Shown: positions 37,450 to 46,892 of the stretch, one piece after another
How the letters are laid out: each line of letters starts with the position of its first letter
Numbering within the stretch: the stretch's first letter is position 1
From: Thermoflexibacter ruber
GTDB lineage: Bacteria; Bacteroidota; Bacteroidia; Cytophagales; Thermoflexibacteraceae
Direction: 5' to 3'
Assembly: GCF_900113045.1 (NCBI RefSeq)
Contig: NZ_FONY01000005.1
Span: 124,001 to 188,000 of the forward strand
Length of the DNA stretch: 64,000 nucleotides
Translations under genes and position numbers: made by a program
The notes under the pieces: generated by a model
What the model saw: only the letters and a program-made list of their open reading frames with translations
Told to the model about the DNA's origin: nothing
The model's database searches: none

Positions 37450-37843
37450 TACCGCGTTCTTGGCAAACATCATGAAAATCATTAGAATTAAAAGTAATAA
37501 ATGCCTGAATAGATATATTTACACCAGTAATCATCATTCTTAGAACTAAATCTACCAAACTATACTTATAGTTTTCGGGCTTTAAACATCGTTCAAATGC
37601 TTTTTTAATGTACTTATCATCTTTAATAAAATTAACTTGATGTGATTTTAAAAAAGCATCAAAGTTGTTTTTGTTATTTTTAACAAATTGAGTATGAAGA
37701 ATCTCATACAAAGAAGGAAATGGAATTAAATATCTATTTTCTTTTTTGGTTGCCTCGAGAATATCTAATGCTGACTTATGCCATTGGTCATTTTTATCAA
37801 AAAGCCCGAACCAGAAACACGTATCTACAAGGATATTTTGCAT
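37430..37843 (-). CDS. PIN-domain ribonuclease, probable toxin
   Basis: 137 residues with a PIN/VapC-like fold. The N-terminal acidic residue is in ILVDTCFWFGLFD (Asp7), a glutamate in SLYEILHTQF, a second aspartate in SLVDLVLRMM and a final one in TFNSNDF. These form the expected metal-binding acidic set for an RNase. No classical antitoxin with an ATG start lies beside it. A start-less 52-codon frame (37852-38010) and a conserved 61-residue protein gene (37995-38180) lie upstream on the same strand and may fill that role. Confidence 0.85.
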   Translation of the reverse strand: MQNILVDTCFWFGLFDKNDQWHKSALDILEATKKENRYLIPFPSLYEILHTQFVKNNKNNFDAFLKSHQVNFIKDDKYIKKAFERCLKPENYKYSLVDLVLRMMITGVNISIQAFITFNSNDFHDVCQERGITLLSS

Positions 37844-37851
37844 ATCTATTT

Positions 37852-38010
37852 TTAAATATCTACTTCCTCTGATTTAGAAGTGGCGTATCCCTCCCATATA
37901 GCGCGCTTTCGTTTTCCAAATATAAACTCTCCTTTAACTTTACCTGTACTACGTTGTAAATAGATAGCATATATTCTTGTAGTTTTCTCAACTTTTACTC
38001 TTTTTTCATA
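37852..38010 (-). other. open frame without standard start codon, possible antitoxin or remnant
   Basis: 52 codons are open between stops, ending VKGEFIFGKRKRAIWEGYA then SKSEEVDI. There is no ATG, GTG or TTG in frame. The composition looks protein-like (basic, then a Trp/Tyr-containing acidic end) and it lies between the 61-residue gene, which it overlaps in another frame, and the PIN gene. It could be expressed from a rare start, by frameshift from the upstream gene, or be a decayed antitoxin. Confidence 0.3.
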
Positions 38011-38180
38011 TTACTACGTAGATAATCAATGAGTTTTTCCTCTTCTACCTCTACCTCAAACGTGGCAATATTCAATCCACATTCCTTTGCTCCCTGCTCA
38101 TCAAACCATTGATATAGGCTTTCATAATCCCCTATTACTCCTAAGTCATAAGAAATCCATACTCGCTTTTTTGTTTCCAT
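37995..38180 (-). CDS. small conserved hypothetical protein upstream of the PIN gene
   Basis: 61 residues with no signal peptide. The N-terminus KKRVWISYDLGVIGDYESLY and the following WFDEQGAKECGLNIATFE look like a small beta-alpha protein that I recall from other Bacteroidota as an uncharacterised family. It lies upstream of the PIN-domain gene on the same strand, 151 bp from it, so an antitoxin or accessory role is possible but unproven. It has an ATG start. Confidence 0.65.
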   Translation of the reverse strand: METKKRVWISYDLGVIGDYESLYQWFDEQGAKECGLNIATFEVEVEEEKLIDYLRSNMKKE

Positions 38181-38249
38181 TATTATTTGATTTTGTTATT
38201 ACAAATTTATAAAATGATAATCATTTTACAAATATAAGTAGCGTATAGT

Positions 38250-38666
38250 TTACTCAAAAACCCGCAATAAATTCCCATTGCGTTCCGCTTTGTATTTTTT
38301 TAAAGGGTTGATGGCAGGGGATTGAATCACCTTGCCATCTAAATCAAAAATAGACCCATGCACAGGGCATTGGAGGTGGTTGTTTTGGGGGATAAATTGT
38401 ACTACGCCTGCGGCATGGGTGCAGTATTGGTTAAATGCCAAATACTCACTTGTGCTTTTGCGAACTACAATGATGAGTTTTTCGTAAATAAAGCCTCCTA
38501 TTTTTTGCAAATCGGCAAACTTAGTTTCTGTCAAGTCAATGGTAAAATCTACTTTTTCTTCTTTTTTAGGCTCTACCTGCTCGCCTTTGGGCAGTACACA
38601 CGCCCCTGCACAAGCACATACGCCTATAAAAACACCCGTTTTAAGGATAAATGATTTTCTATTCAT
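38250..38666 (-). CDS. Rieske [2Fe-2S] domain protein, exported
   Basis: 138 residues with an N-terminal twin-lysine/arginine-like MNRKSFILKTG and a hydrophobic, cysteine-rich stretch (GVCACAGACVLP) that can act as a lipoprotein or Tat-like signal. The Rieske ligands are present as two pairs: YCTHAAG (Cys, His) and CPVHGSIFD (Cys, His). It would carry electrons on the outer face of the inner membrane. The redox partner is unknown; no cytochrome bc genes are beside it. The family's usual short stand-alone form has this length. Confidence 0.9.
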   Translation of the reverse strand: MNRKSFILKTGVFIGVCACAGACVLPKGEQVEPKKEEKVDFTIDLTETKFADLQKIGGFIYEKLIIVVRKSTSEYLAFNQYCTHAAGVVQFIPQNNHLQCPVHGSIFDLDGKVIQSPAINPLKKYKAERNGNLLRVFE

Positions 38667-38768
38667 GGTAGATTTTGACTGATAAAATTTTTCCTAAATT
38701 ATGTATTTATTGTCAAAAGCTAAGTAAGTACCTCAACAAAATTAGCTAAGTAATTCAAAAGAATTGTT

Positions 38769-38898
38769 AGACGGAGTCCTAAGACAAGTTGATAGCTTTT
38801 TATCACATTTTTAAGCCTAACTATCGCTTAGCAGCCCCGTCTAAACCATTGCTTAGGAATCCCAGCATGGGAAGATATTAGGCTTTTTAATAGCCTTA
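38769..38898. repeat. intergenic segment with several short inverted repeats
   Basis: Contains TTAGACGG (about 38768) matching CCGTCTAA (about 38837), TCCCA-GCA-TGGGA at 38860-38872, and AGGCT/AGCCT at 38880-38896. The last could terminate the esterase gene ending at 38912. It is structure-rich but not clearly the same family as the palindrome repeats elsewhere. Confidence 0.4.
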
Positions 38899-38911
38899 TT
38901 TTACAGTTTTC

Positions 38912-40009
<1,098 letters not shown>

Positions 40010-41170
40010 TTATCTGAAAAGTAGTTGTGCAGTTTCTGCTACGTATGTTTTCACATTCATCCATGTATGTCCACCGGGTGTAATAAGGCTTTTATAGTTC
40101 ACTTTTTTGGCTTTTAGGTAGTCCATAAATTCCACTGTACCTTTGTAGAGAAAATCCTCATCACCCACCCCTATCCAAAATAATTTCAATTGCTTATTGG
40201 TGTTTTCGGGTTTTTCCGTAATCGACTTAAAATTACTTTCCATTTCTGAAGTAGATAAATAGGAGCTATAACAACAAATCCAAGCGAACTTGTCCATGTT
40301 ACCAAAAGCAGTTCTTAAAGTTTGTCCTCCTCCTCTTGAAAATCCCCCAATGGCTCGGTTTTCTCGATTGTTGAGTGTTCGGTAGTTTTTTTCAATGTAT
40401 GGTATCAAATTACTGACTAAATCCACTTCAAATAACTTGGCTCTATTTACGGCATCTGCGCCATCTCTTGAGGTGGGGTCAGCAGGTTTAGATCTTCCTT
40501 TTTGTTCGGCTATCTTAGCCATAGGATTTCCATAAGGCATGACAACTATCATAGGTTTGGCTTTGCCTTCAGCAATCAGATTATCAAGAATCAAGTTGGT
40601 GCGACCTACTTTAAAAAAAGTTTCTTCAGTATCCGTAGTCCCACTAATCAGATAAAAAACAGGATATTTTTTGGAAGCATCTTTATCATAATTGGGAGGT
40701 GTATAAACCACTACTGAGCCTGTAGTTCCTTCAACAGATGGATAATACTCGTAGGTAATCGTTCCATGCGGTACATTTTGCAAGGCATGAATCAAAGGCG
40801 GATTATCAGGCACATCTACCAAACTCGCTTTGAAGCGTTCGTTAGGAAAAAAAGACACATTGGCAGGGTCCATGACTGTAACTCCATCTACCTGAAAGCT
40901 ATACGGATAAATGTCTGGCTTAATGTTACTTACGGTTACACTCCAAATCCCAATAGAATCTTTGACCATCTCCATTGGACTTTTTAGAAACTGTCCACTT
41001 AGCTTTACTTCTTTAGCAGAAGGGGCTAAATAGCGGAAGGTTACAGTTTTATCGGAATTAATCTGAGGAGATACTACAAAGGGACCTCTTGGCGGCTGTG
41101 CTACGACAGCATGAGAGAAGCACCCCACAGCCCAAACGAGCAGTGAGAGGATAAATAGTTTTTTGCTCAT
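40010..41170 (-). CDS. secreted esterase with N-terminal E-set domain (CE1-like), paralogue 2
   Basis: 386 residues with the same layout as its neighbour: signal peptide (cleavage near VVAQ), E-set domain with VTFRYLAPSAKEVKLSGQF and [23 protein letters not shown], and an esterase domain. The latter has VFYLISGTTDTEETF, the nucleophile in GGFSRGGGQ and the histidine in PGGHTWMN. Compared with paralogue 1 it has an insertion of about 25 residues after MPYGNPMAK. The HGG of the oxyanion region is SGT here, which may alter activity. It is probably the first gene of a two-gene operon with paralogue 1. Confidence 0.9.
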   Translation of the reverse strand: MSKKLFILSLLVWAVGCFSHAVVAQPPRGPFVVSPQINSDKTVTFRYLAPSAKEVKLSGQFLKSPMEMVKDSIGIWSVTVSNIKPDIYPYSFQVDGVTVMDPANVSFFPNERFKASLVDVPDNPPLIHALQNVPHGTITYEYYPSVEGTTGSVVVYTPPNYDKDASKKYPVFYLISGTTDTEETFFKVGRTNLILDNLIAEGKAKPMIVVMPYGNPMAKIAEQKGRSKPADPTSRDGADAVNRAKLFEVDLVSNLIPYIEKNYRTLNNRENRAIGGFSRGGGQTLRTAFGNMDKFAWICCYSSYLSTSEMESNFKSITEKPENTNKQLKLFWIGVGDEDFLYKGTVEFMDYLKAKKVNYKSLITPGGHTWMNVKTYVAETAQLLFR

Positions 41171-41220
41171 AATTTTGTTTAAAGTTTGGTTTAGTGAGTA
41201 ATGGTGTTATCCTACTGGTT

Positions 41221-41499
41221 CAAGCGTAACGCTTGAATCTATGGTAGGTTCAAGGCTATAGATAAGTGTATCAAAAAGTTATGAATAAAGAGAAGTCCTG
41301 TCAAGGACTTAATATTGGTAGCACTATTTTATTTGTATCGCCCAAACTCCGTTAGGAGTTTAATATTCAATCCCTTACGGGATTGGTACAGTTTGAATAA
41401 ATTATTTTCTACCAATATCGTATGCCTAACGGCATATAACAATTCATAGTACGAATATAGAGCCTAAAACCTGTCAGGTTTTGAAACTCTGACAGGTTT
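41221..41499. repeat. intergenic palindrome/complementary-arm repeat, copy B, plus CCTGTCAGG hairpin
   Basis: Palindromes CAAGCG-TAA-CGCTTG (41221-41235), AAGTCC-GGACTT (41293-41310), AAACTCC-GTTA-GGAGTTT (41344-41361), CAATCCC-TTAC-GGGATTG (41368-41385) and TATGCC-TAAC-GGCATA (41421-41436). Complementary arms ATATTGGTAG (41312-41321) and CTACCAATAT (41409-41418). A separate 11-bp hairpin (AAACCTGTCAG / CTGACAGGTTT, about 41467-41499) sits just after the ThuA gene stop and may terminate it. This repeat fills the 340-bp gap. Confidence 0.8.
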
Positions 41500-41510
41500 A
41501 GTAAATTTTT

Positions 41511-44500
41511 TTACCTTACCGCATTTACTACCTTCATCACTCCATTCATAATGCGCCAATGCCCTGGGAAAGTACACACAAAGACATACTCCCCTGGTTC
41601 AGTTGGAGCAGTAAATTTGAGGCGGTAGCTTTGCTCTGGATTCACCAAAGGAGTCGCTACTATGACTTGTGGAATTGCAGGAACATAGTTTTTCTCTGCG
41701 CCATCTTTTTGTGTAATCATCTTATCTGCTTCTTTTCCAATAGTTTCCAAGCTGTAAGGTTGCCCTATGACGAGGTTGTGTTGCATCGCATCTGGATTTT
41801 CAAAAACGATTTCTACAGGCTTCCCTGCGGTTACAGTAAACTCCTTTTTATCAAACTTCAAAGTTTCTTTAATCGCTTTGAGGTGAATTATTTGTGCATT
41901 AGGGTCGCTGATTTCATTAGGAGAAAGCACATTCCAACCTACCAAAAGGCGAGCAATCCTTTCCTTGTGTTCATTTGCCACTCCTTGATAAAAAGACTTT
42001 AGGAAGGGGTTGTCCTCTGTTTTAGGCGTGTCTTTGCGCTTGGCGTTCCAACCTGAGCTTAGTCCTTTGAGGAGTGCATTGCTATACGCTTGGTCTAATT
42101 GGGTGCTGTATTTCAAAATGCTCACCGCAGAGTCTATGCTGGCAAGCGAGGCATAACTCCTTGTAGCTCTTTCCAATACGTAAGCGGTCATATTTGGCGG
42201 AGGTAGGTAAGTAAACTTCTTGGTAAAGCGGTTGTTCATTTCATTTCCTTCGTCAATCTTATTGTCTTTATCCACTACAATATCAAGTACATAATCACCC
42301 GCTTTATCAGAACTATATCCTAAGTTAAAAGTCCAAGGTCCATTGTTCCCTTTGGTAAGCGTTACGCTTTTTCCTGCTTCTATTCCGTCCATGTAGTTGC
42401 TTACTTGGTCAATTTTATAGCCTTGCCCTATCAGATTGATTTGGACTACAATGAGTTTACCTTTTGGAATATCGGTTTTTCCTTGATTTTTTAAGACAAT
42501 GCTGTAGCCAAAACCTTCCCTCACCACAGGCGTAGTAGTAGTCATGTTTACCGCTTCTACCACCAAATCCGCTTTTTCACTTACAGGGGTTTGTGGCTTG
42601 TCTTCATTGGTAGTCATTTGATGATGTTGGTGATTCATGCCGCCATCATTGGCTTTGGGTGTTTCTTTTTTGCCTAAGTATTTTTTAATCACTTGCTTAT
42701 ACAATTTTCCCCCTTTGCTTGTCAAGGCAATCGCAAAAGCATCAGGCAACCATCTGTCATTGATTTCGCTGGATTTTTCCAGTCTTTGCAAAATCGCATT
42801 TTCAGCTTCTGCGTTCAAAGGCATAGTAGAAAGTGCCAGCAAGGTATTTAAAACCACCAAAGGCTCTTTGTCATTCAAGCAATCGTTGGCTAATAAGGCT
42901 TTTACAGAACTTTCATTTTTTGGTAACACCTGAATTGCTGTTTTTCTAACTCCATGGCAAGGGTGTTTGAGAGCAGCAACTACCGCTTCCATTACCGCTG
43001 AATTAGACGCAGTTATCGCACCTAAGCCTTCCAAAGTTCGTAAGGCATGAATTGCAGTTGGGTTAATCCCGATTTCGTCTAAGGACTGGTCTTTGACCAA
43101 AGCAATGAGTTGAGAAACAACATCTTGATTATTCCTTTCTACTAACAAGCGTTGTGCTGTCATTCTCCAAAACATATTGCTATTTTTCAAACCTGCAATC
43201 AAAGTTTCAGGCTTGTTTCTGTCCAAAACCACAGGCTTGTAAGGTGGTGCTTTTTTCCAACTCACTCTATAAATTCTTCCGTGCGTAAAGTCCCTCAAAT
43301 CAGTTTCATACGCATTTCCTGCTCCATTGGTAAAGCCTTGTGGAGTAGGATTGTGTTGAATGATAAAACTATACCAATCTGCTATCCAAACTGCCCCGTC
43401 GGGTCCTACTTCTGCAAAAACAGGAGCTACCCACTCATCAGCTCCTGCCAACAAGTTAAATGCTTCTTTATCTTGGAAATCCGTCCCATTTTTCACCATG
43501 TTGTTTTGGTGAACTACGTGTCCTGTGGGTTCGCAAACGAACGCAATTTTATTCCAATATTTTTTAGGGAAAGCCCTTGCCGTGTAAAAGTTATGTCCTG
43601 CTGCAGCAGTAAACCCACCAAAAGCATCTACTTGGCGCACTTTGGGGGTAATGGTTTTCATGTCTTTGTGCGTATCAGTGCTTCTGCTTCCGTTATCTGT
43701 GCCTCTGGCAGAGTTGAAATATTGGTTCGCAATCGGCATATACCAACCGTGTGCATTGTTGGCAGTAGAGCCAAAAACATCTCCTGTTTCGTTGAAAGCA
43801 AAGCCCCAAGTATTATTATTAGTACTTGTAACATACTCTAATTGAGAGCCATCGGGTTTGAATCGGAAAAATCCTTGCCCAAATTCTAAGGAATCTTTGC
43901 CTACTTTGCCTTTGAAACCAGAGTAACCTATGCAACCCCACACCCAATTGTCAAAACCATAGTGTAAGTTGGAAGGACCCGCATGTGTATCAAAAGTACC
44001 AAAACCTGAAAACAAGATTTTCTTTTCATCTGCTTTGTTGTCTCCGTCAGTATCTTTCAAAAATAGCATGTGTGGAGCTTGGGAAACCACCAGACCTCCA
44101 TTGGCAAAGGTCATGCCCGTAGGGATACTTAATCCGTCAGCAAAACGAGTAAATTTATCTGCTTTCCCGTCATTATTTGTATCTTCGCAAAGCAAAATAT
44201 AATCGCTACCTCCTTCGTCTTTGCGTTCATTTGGATAATCTTTGGTGATAAGTACGTATAAGCGACCTTTCTCGTCCCAAGTCATGGCGATAGGGTGCAT
44301 TACGTTTGGTTCACTGGCAAAAAGTTCTAAGTTGAACTCTACAGGTACTTGAATATGTTTCATGGATTCCTCTGGCGAAAGAGCCAACTGCTTCAACTGA
44401 GGACCTGGACGTTGTTCATAGTTAGGTAACTTTGCTTCTATAAATTGGAACGGCTGTGGAGTGAGTGCGGCGTGTGCCTTTTTCGCTTTTTCGTCCACTG

Positions 44501-45227
44501 CCCACAAAATCCCTTTTTCTATCAAGTCGTGAAAACCTATGTGATTCCAAGTGCGCTCATCGTGTCCGTAAGCGGTGTAAAATACCTTACCTTTGCCATA
44601 AGTACGAGTCCAAGTATAAGGCTCTGTTTTTTGGTTGGGTTTGTCGTTGGCTTGGTCTGCTTTGATTTCTCTCACTGCCAACACATTGTTATCTGCTTGT
44701 AATTTATCGTGCAAATAAGTTTCATCAAAAGCAGTAAAAGGTTTTAAACCAGCAACTGCTGGATGATTGGGTTGGGTAAAAGTGGTCGTGATGCTGTCCA
44801 TTTTATGTCGCCAAAACTGCCCACCCACCATTTTTACATATTCCGCAGAGTTGCGAAAACAGTAAGATGCACAATGCACAGCAATCAAAGCCTTGCCACT
44901 ACCTACGTAGGTAAGCAAGGCTTTTTCTTGAGCAGGAGGCAAGCTATCCCAGTTGGCATAAATAAGCAGAGCATCGTACTGATTCAGGTTGTCAAGTGTA
45001 AGGTCTTGCAAATCATCTGTATAGGTAATATTTATTCCCTTACTTCCCAAAGCCATCATGAGCGAAGGCACACGCTCTATTGGCTTGTGGTGTCCATTAT
45101 CCCCTAAAAAGAGGACTTCCAAGCGGCGGGCATTGCCCTGCTTTTTTTGCTTTTGGGCAAAGGTCTGTGGTGAAAAACAGGCAAGCCATAGCAATAAAAT
45201 GTTGATGATAAGGAATGTTTTTTTCAT
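41511..45227 (-). CDS. giant secreted ThuA - PVC-type propeller - HEAT - CARDB - cupredoxin protein
   Basis: 1238 residues. After a signal peptide (cleavage near FAQ) the domains are: ThuA-like glutamine-amidotransferase fold (about 35-250; IAVHCASYCFRN, YTAYGHDERTW); a seven-bladed PVC-type dehydrogenase propeller (about 290-680; PNVMHPIAMTWDEKGRLYVL, DTNNDGKADKFTRFADGL); HEAT-like helices (about 690-860); a CARDB immunoglobulin-like domain (about 890-1015; NKIDEGNEMNNRF); and a C-terminal cupredoxin (about 1115-1238). The cupredoxin has copper ligands in MQHNLV and VCTFPGHWRIM. PVC-type proteins usually carry a CxxCH haem site; none is seen here, so the cupredoxin may replace it. Likely role: periplasmic sugar oxidation with electron transfer to copper. 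Confidence 0.87.
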   Translation of the reverse strand: MKKTFLIINILLLWLACFSPQTFAQKQKKQGNARRLEVLFLGDNGHHKPIERVPSLMMALGSKGINITYTDDLQDLTLDNLNQYDALLIYANWDSLPPAQEKALLTYVGSGKALIAVHCASYCFRNSAEYVKMVGGQFWRHKMDSITTTFTQPNHPAVAGLKPFTAFDETYLHDKLQADNNVLAVREIKADQANDKPNQKTEPYTWTRTYGKGKVFYTAYGHDERTWNHIGFHDLIEKGILWAVDEKAKKAHAALTPQPFQFIEAKLPNYEQRPGPQLKQLALSPEESMKHIQVPVEFNLELFASEPNVMHPIAMTWDEKGRLYVLITKDYPNERKDEGGSDYILLCEDTNNDGKADKFTRFADGLSIPTGMTFANGGLVVSQAPHMLFLKDTDGDNKADEKKILFSGFGTFDTHAGPSNLHYGFDNWVWGCIGYSGFKGKVGKDSLEFGQGFFRFKPDGSQLEYVTSTNNNTWGFAFNETGDVFGSTANNAHGWYMPIANQYFNSARGTDNGSRSTDTHKDMKTITPKVRQVDAFGGFTAAAGHNFYTARAFPKKYWNKIAFVCEPTGHVVHQNNMVKNGTDFQDKEAFNLLAGADEWVAPVFAEVGPDGAVWIADWYSFIIQHNPTPQGFTNGAGNAYETDLRDFTHGRIYRVSWKKAPPYKPVVLDRNKPETLIAGLKNSNMFWRMTAQRLLVERNNQDVVSQLIALVKDQSLDEIGINPTAIHALRTLEGLGAITASNSAVMEAVVAALKHPCHGVRKTAIQVLPKNESSVKALLANDCLNDKEPLVVLNTLLALSTMPLNAEAENAILQRLEKSSEINDRWLPDAFAIALTSKGGKLYKQVIKKYLGKKETPKANDGGMNHQHHQMTTNEDKPQTPVSEKADLVVEAVNMTTTTPVVREGFGYSIVLKNQGKTDIPKGKLIVVQINLIGQGYKIDQVSNYMDGIEAGKSVTLTKGNNGPWTFNLGYSSDKAGDYVLDIVVDKDNKIDEGNEMNNRFTKKFTYLPPPNMTAYVLERATRSYASLASIDSAVSILKYSTQLDQAYSNALLKGLSSGWNAKRKDTPKTEDNPFLKSFYQGVANEHKERIARLLVGWNVLSPNEISDPNAQIIHLKAIKETLKFDKKEFTVTAGKPVEIVFENPDAMQHNLVIGQPYSLETIGKEADKMITQKDGAEKNYVPAIPQVIVATPLVNPEQSYRLKFTAPTEPGEYVFVCTFPGHWRIMNGVMKVVNAVR

Positions 45228-45401
45228 GCTAAAGTTAAGTTAATGATTAAAAGAAATTTGTTTGTTAGTTTTGAGTATTAGGTTTGTTGTCAAGCATTTT
45301 GCTTTTCATGTACTTCGTACCGAGAGATAAGACATGAAAAGGTAATTATTTGAGTATGATATATTAAAAATTAGAAAGAATACTTATATCAAATATCAAA
45401 G

Positions 45402-45518
45402 TCCTATTTAGAAACAACAGTTTTGTAGAAGTTATGAGTATATTTCATTAATAAAAGTCCCATAGGAACGACAGTTTTAATATACACACACCTGTCAGGT
45501 TTTGGAAACCTGACAGGT
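45402..45518. repeat. two AAAGTCC...ACAGTTTT elements and a CCTGTCAGG hairpin
   Basis: Two related copies of the pattern AAAGTCC-n-GAAACAACAGTTTT / AAAGTCCCATAGGAACGACAG-like lie at about 45402-45431 and 45465-45490, apart by about 63 bp. A perfect 13-bp hairpin (ACCTGTCAGGTTT / AAACCTGACAGGT, 3-nt loop) is at 45490-45518, just downstream of the Gfo/Idh gene stop. The hairpin shares its core with the one near 41467. The remainder of the 316-bp gap (45228-45543) shows no gene. Confidence 0.65.
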
Positions 45519-45543
45519 ATTCTCTATTTTTTCCTTTTTTCTC

Positions 45544-46665
45544 TTAAACGTTCTTAAAATCAGGTAAATACATGATTTTCCCTCCTTGCAAGGCTGATTC
45601 ATGTGCCAAGATACCTACACTTGTCCAGTTGGCTGATTGCCAAGCATTAGGGAAAGGTTCTCTGTCCTCTACGATTGCCATGACGAACTCATGCGCTAAG
45701 TGCGGGTGCGAACCTCCATGCCCACTACCCTGCACGAAAGAAAGGTGTTGATTTTCTCCTAAGTCATACACACCTTTGGTGGTGAACTGTTGGATTCCTT
45801 CGGGCAGAAGATGTGCGTAATCAGGTACTTGTATCTTTTCAGGGATTTCGTGTTCAGGCTTTTTGGCGGTGTGGATTACGTGGTCTTCGCCTTCTATCAG
45901 CGACCATTCAAAGGATTTTTTAGAGCCATAGACTTCAAAACTTTCTCTGTACTGACGAGCTACATCAAAAAGTGAACGATACACATAAGCTGATAAATCG
46001 CTGTCTTTGAACTTGATGTGCGCACTTTCTATCGCAAAAGGAGAGTTGTAGTGTTTAATGAGTTCTTCTCTGATAGTTCCTGAACCAAAGCAAGAAACAT
46101 ATTCGGCTTCCAATTTGAGCAAACCTGTAACAGGACCTACACAGTGCGTAGCATAGTGCATAGGTGGCAATCCAGGCCAGTAGTCAGGCCAGCCGTCCAT
46201 GTCTTGCTGATGACTTGCTTTGAGGAATTGGACTTTGCCGAGTTCTCCTTTTTCGTATAACTCTTTGACAAAGAGAAACTCACGACTATACACTACCGTT
46301 TCCATCATCATATATTTTTTGCCTGATTCCTTGCAGGCTTTCACTATTTCCATGCACTCCTCTACCGAAGTCGCCATAGGTACGGTACAAGCCACGTGTT
46401 TGCCTGCTTTGAGTGCCTTCAAACTTTGCTCTGCGTGATTGTGGATAGGAGAATTGATATGCACAGCGTCTATATTGGGGTCAGCCAATAGTTCATCATA
46501 ATTCGAATAGCGTTTTTCAATGCCAAAAGCATCTCCAATTTGATTTAGCTTTTCTACATTACGCTGGCAAATTGCATACATATTAGTATGTGGATGTCGC
46601 TGATAGATAGGGATAAACTCTGCTCCGAAGCCAAGCCCTACGATTGCCATGTTCAACTTTTTCAT
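45544..46665 (-). CDS. Gfo/Idh/MocA-family NAD(P)-dependent oxidoreductase
   Basis: 373 residues. The N-terminal Rossmann fold has MAIVGLGFGAEFIPIY and then NIDAVHINSPIHNHAEQSLKA, with the catalytic-loop lysine in GKHVACTVPMAT (the family's EKP is CTVPMA here, so the lysine lies a few residues away). The C-terminal alpha/beta domain ends GSHPHLAHEFVMAIVEDREPFPNA. It has no signal peptide and is cytoplasmic. Such enzymes oxidise or reduce sugars, inositols or 3-keto sugars. The epimerase gene is 227 bp upstream, the ThuA-propeller gene downstream. Confidence 0.9.
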   Translation of the reverse strand: MKKLNMAIVGLGFGAEFIPIYQRHPHTNMYAICQRNVEKLNQIGDAFGIEKRYSNYDELLADPNIDAVHINSPIHNHAEQSLKALKAGKHVACTVPMATSVEECMEIVKACKESGKKYMMMETVVYSREFLFVKELYEKGELGKVQFLKASHQQDMDGWPDYWPGLPPMHYATHCVGPVTGLLKLEAEYVSCFGSGTIREELIKHYNSPFAIESAHIKFKDSDLSAYVYRSLFDVARQYRESFEVYGSKKSFEWSLIEGEDHVIHTAKKPEHEIPEKIQVPDYAHLLPEGIQQFTTKGVYDLGENQHLSFVQGSGHGGSHPHLAHEFVMAIVEDREPFPNAWQSANWTSVGILAHESALQGGKIMYLPDFKNV

Positions 46666-46855
46666 ACTTACTTCTATATTTTTGTTTGAAATGGTTTGAT
46701 GTTGTTTTAAAATACAAGTTTGATGTTATTTCGTTGCTTTCCAAGTGATGACACATGAAAAACTGAATATTTTTTTATGATTTGACTTTTATGTGAATTT
46801 TTGCTTTTTATATGATAATACGTTTATATAACACATAAAAATTTGATTTTCAATG

Positions 46856-46877
46856 CTTCATGTGTTATTACATGAAG
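46856..46877. repeat. inverted repeat between the oxidoreductase and epimerase genes
   Basis: Perfect 8-bp arms (CTTCATGT / ACATGAAG) with a 6-nt loop, 16 bp past the epimerase stop. It could be a weak terminator or an operator for the oxidoreductase gene. The surrounding DNA repeats ACACATGAAA-like words (about 46751 and 46830). Confidence 0.45.
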
Positions 46878-46892
46878 TACCAAGCAAATAAT

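Noticed and set aside
43152-43841. Long plus-strand ORF of 229 codons inside the ThuA gene
   Set aside because: It is antisense to a well-supported gene with strong domain signals and has no family resemblance; other long antisense ORFs in groEL, in the esterases and in the M14 gene were dropped for the same reason.
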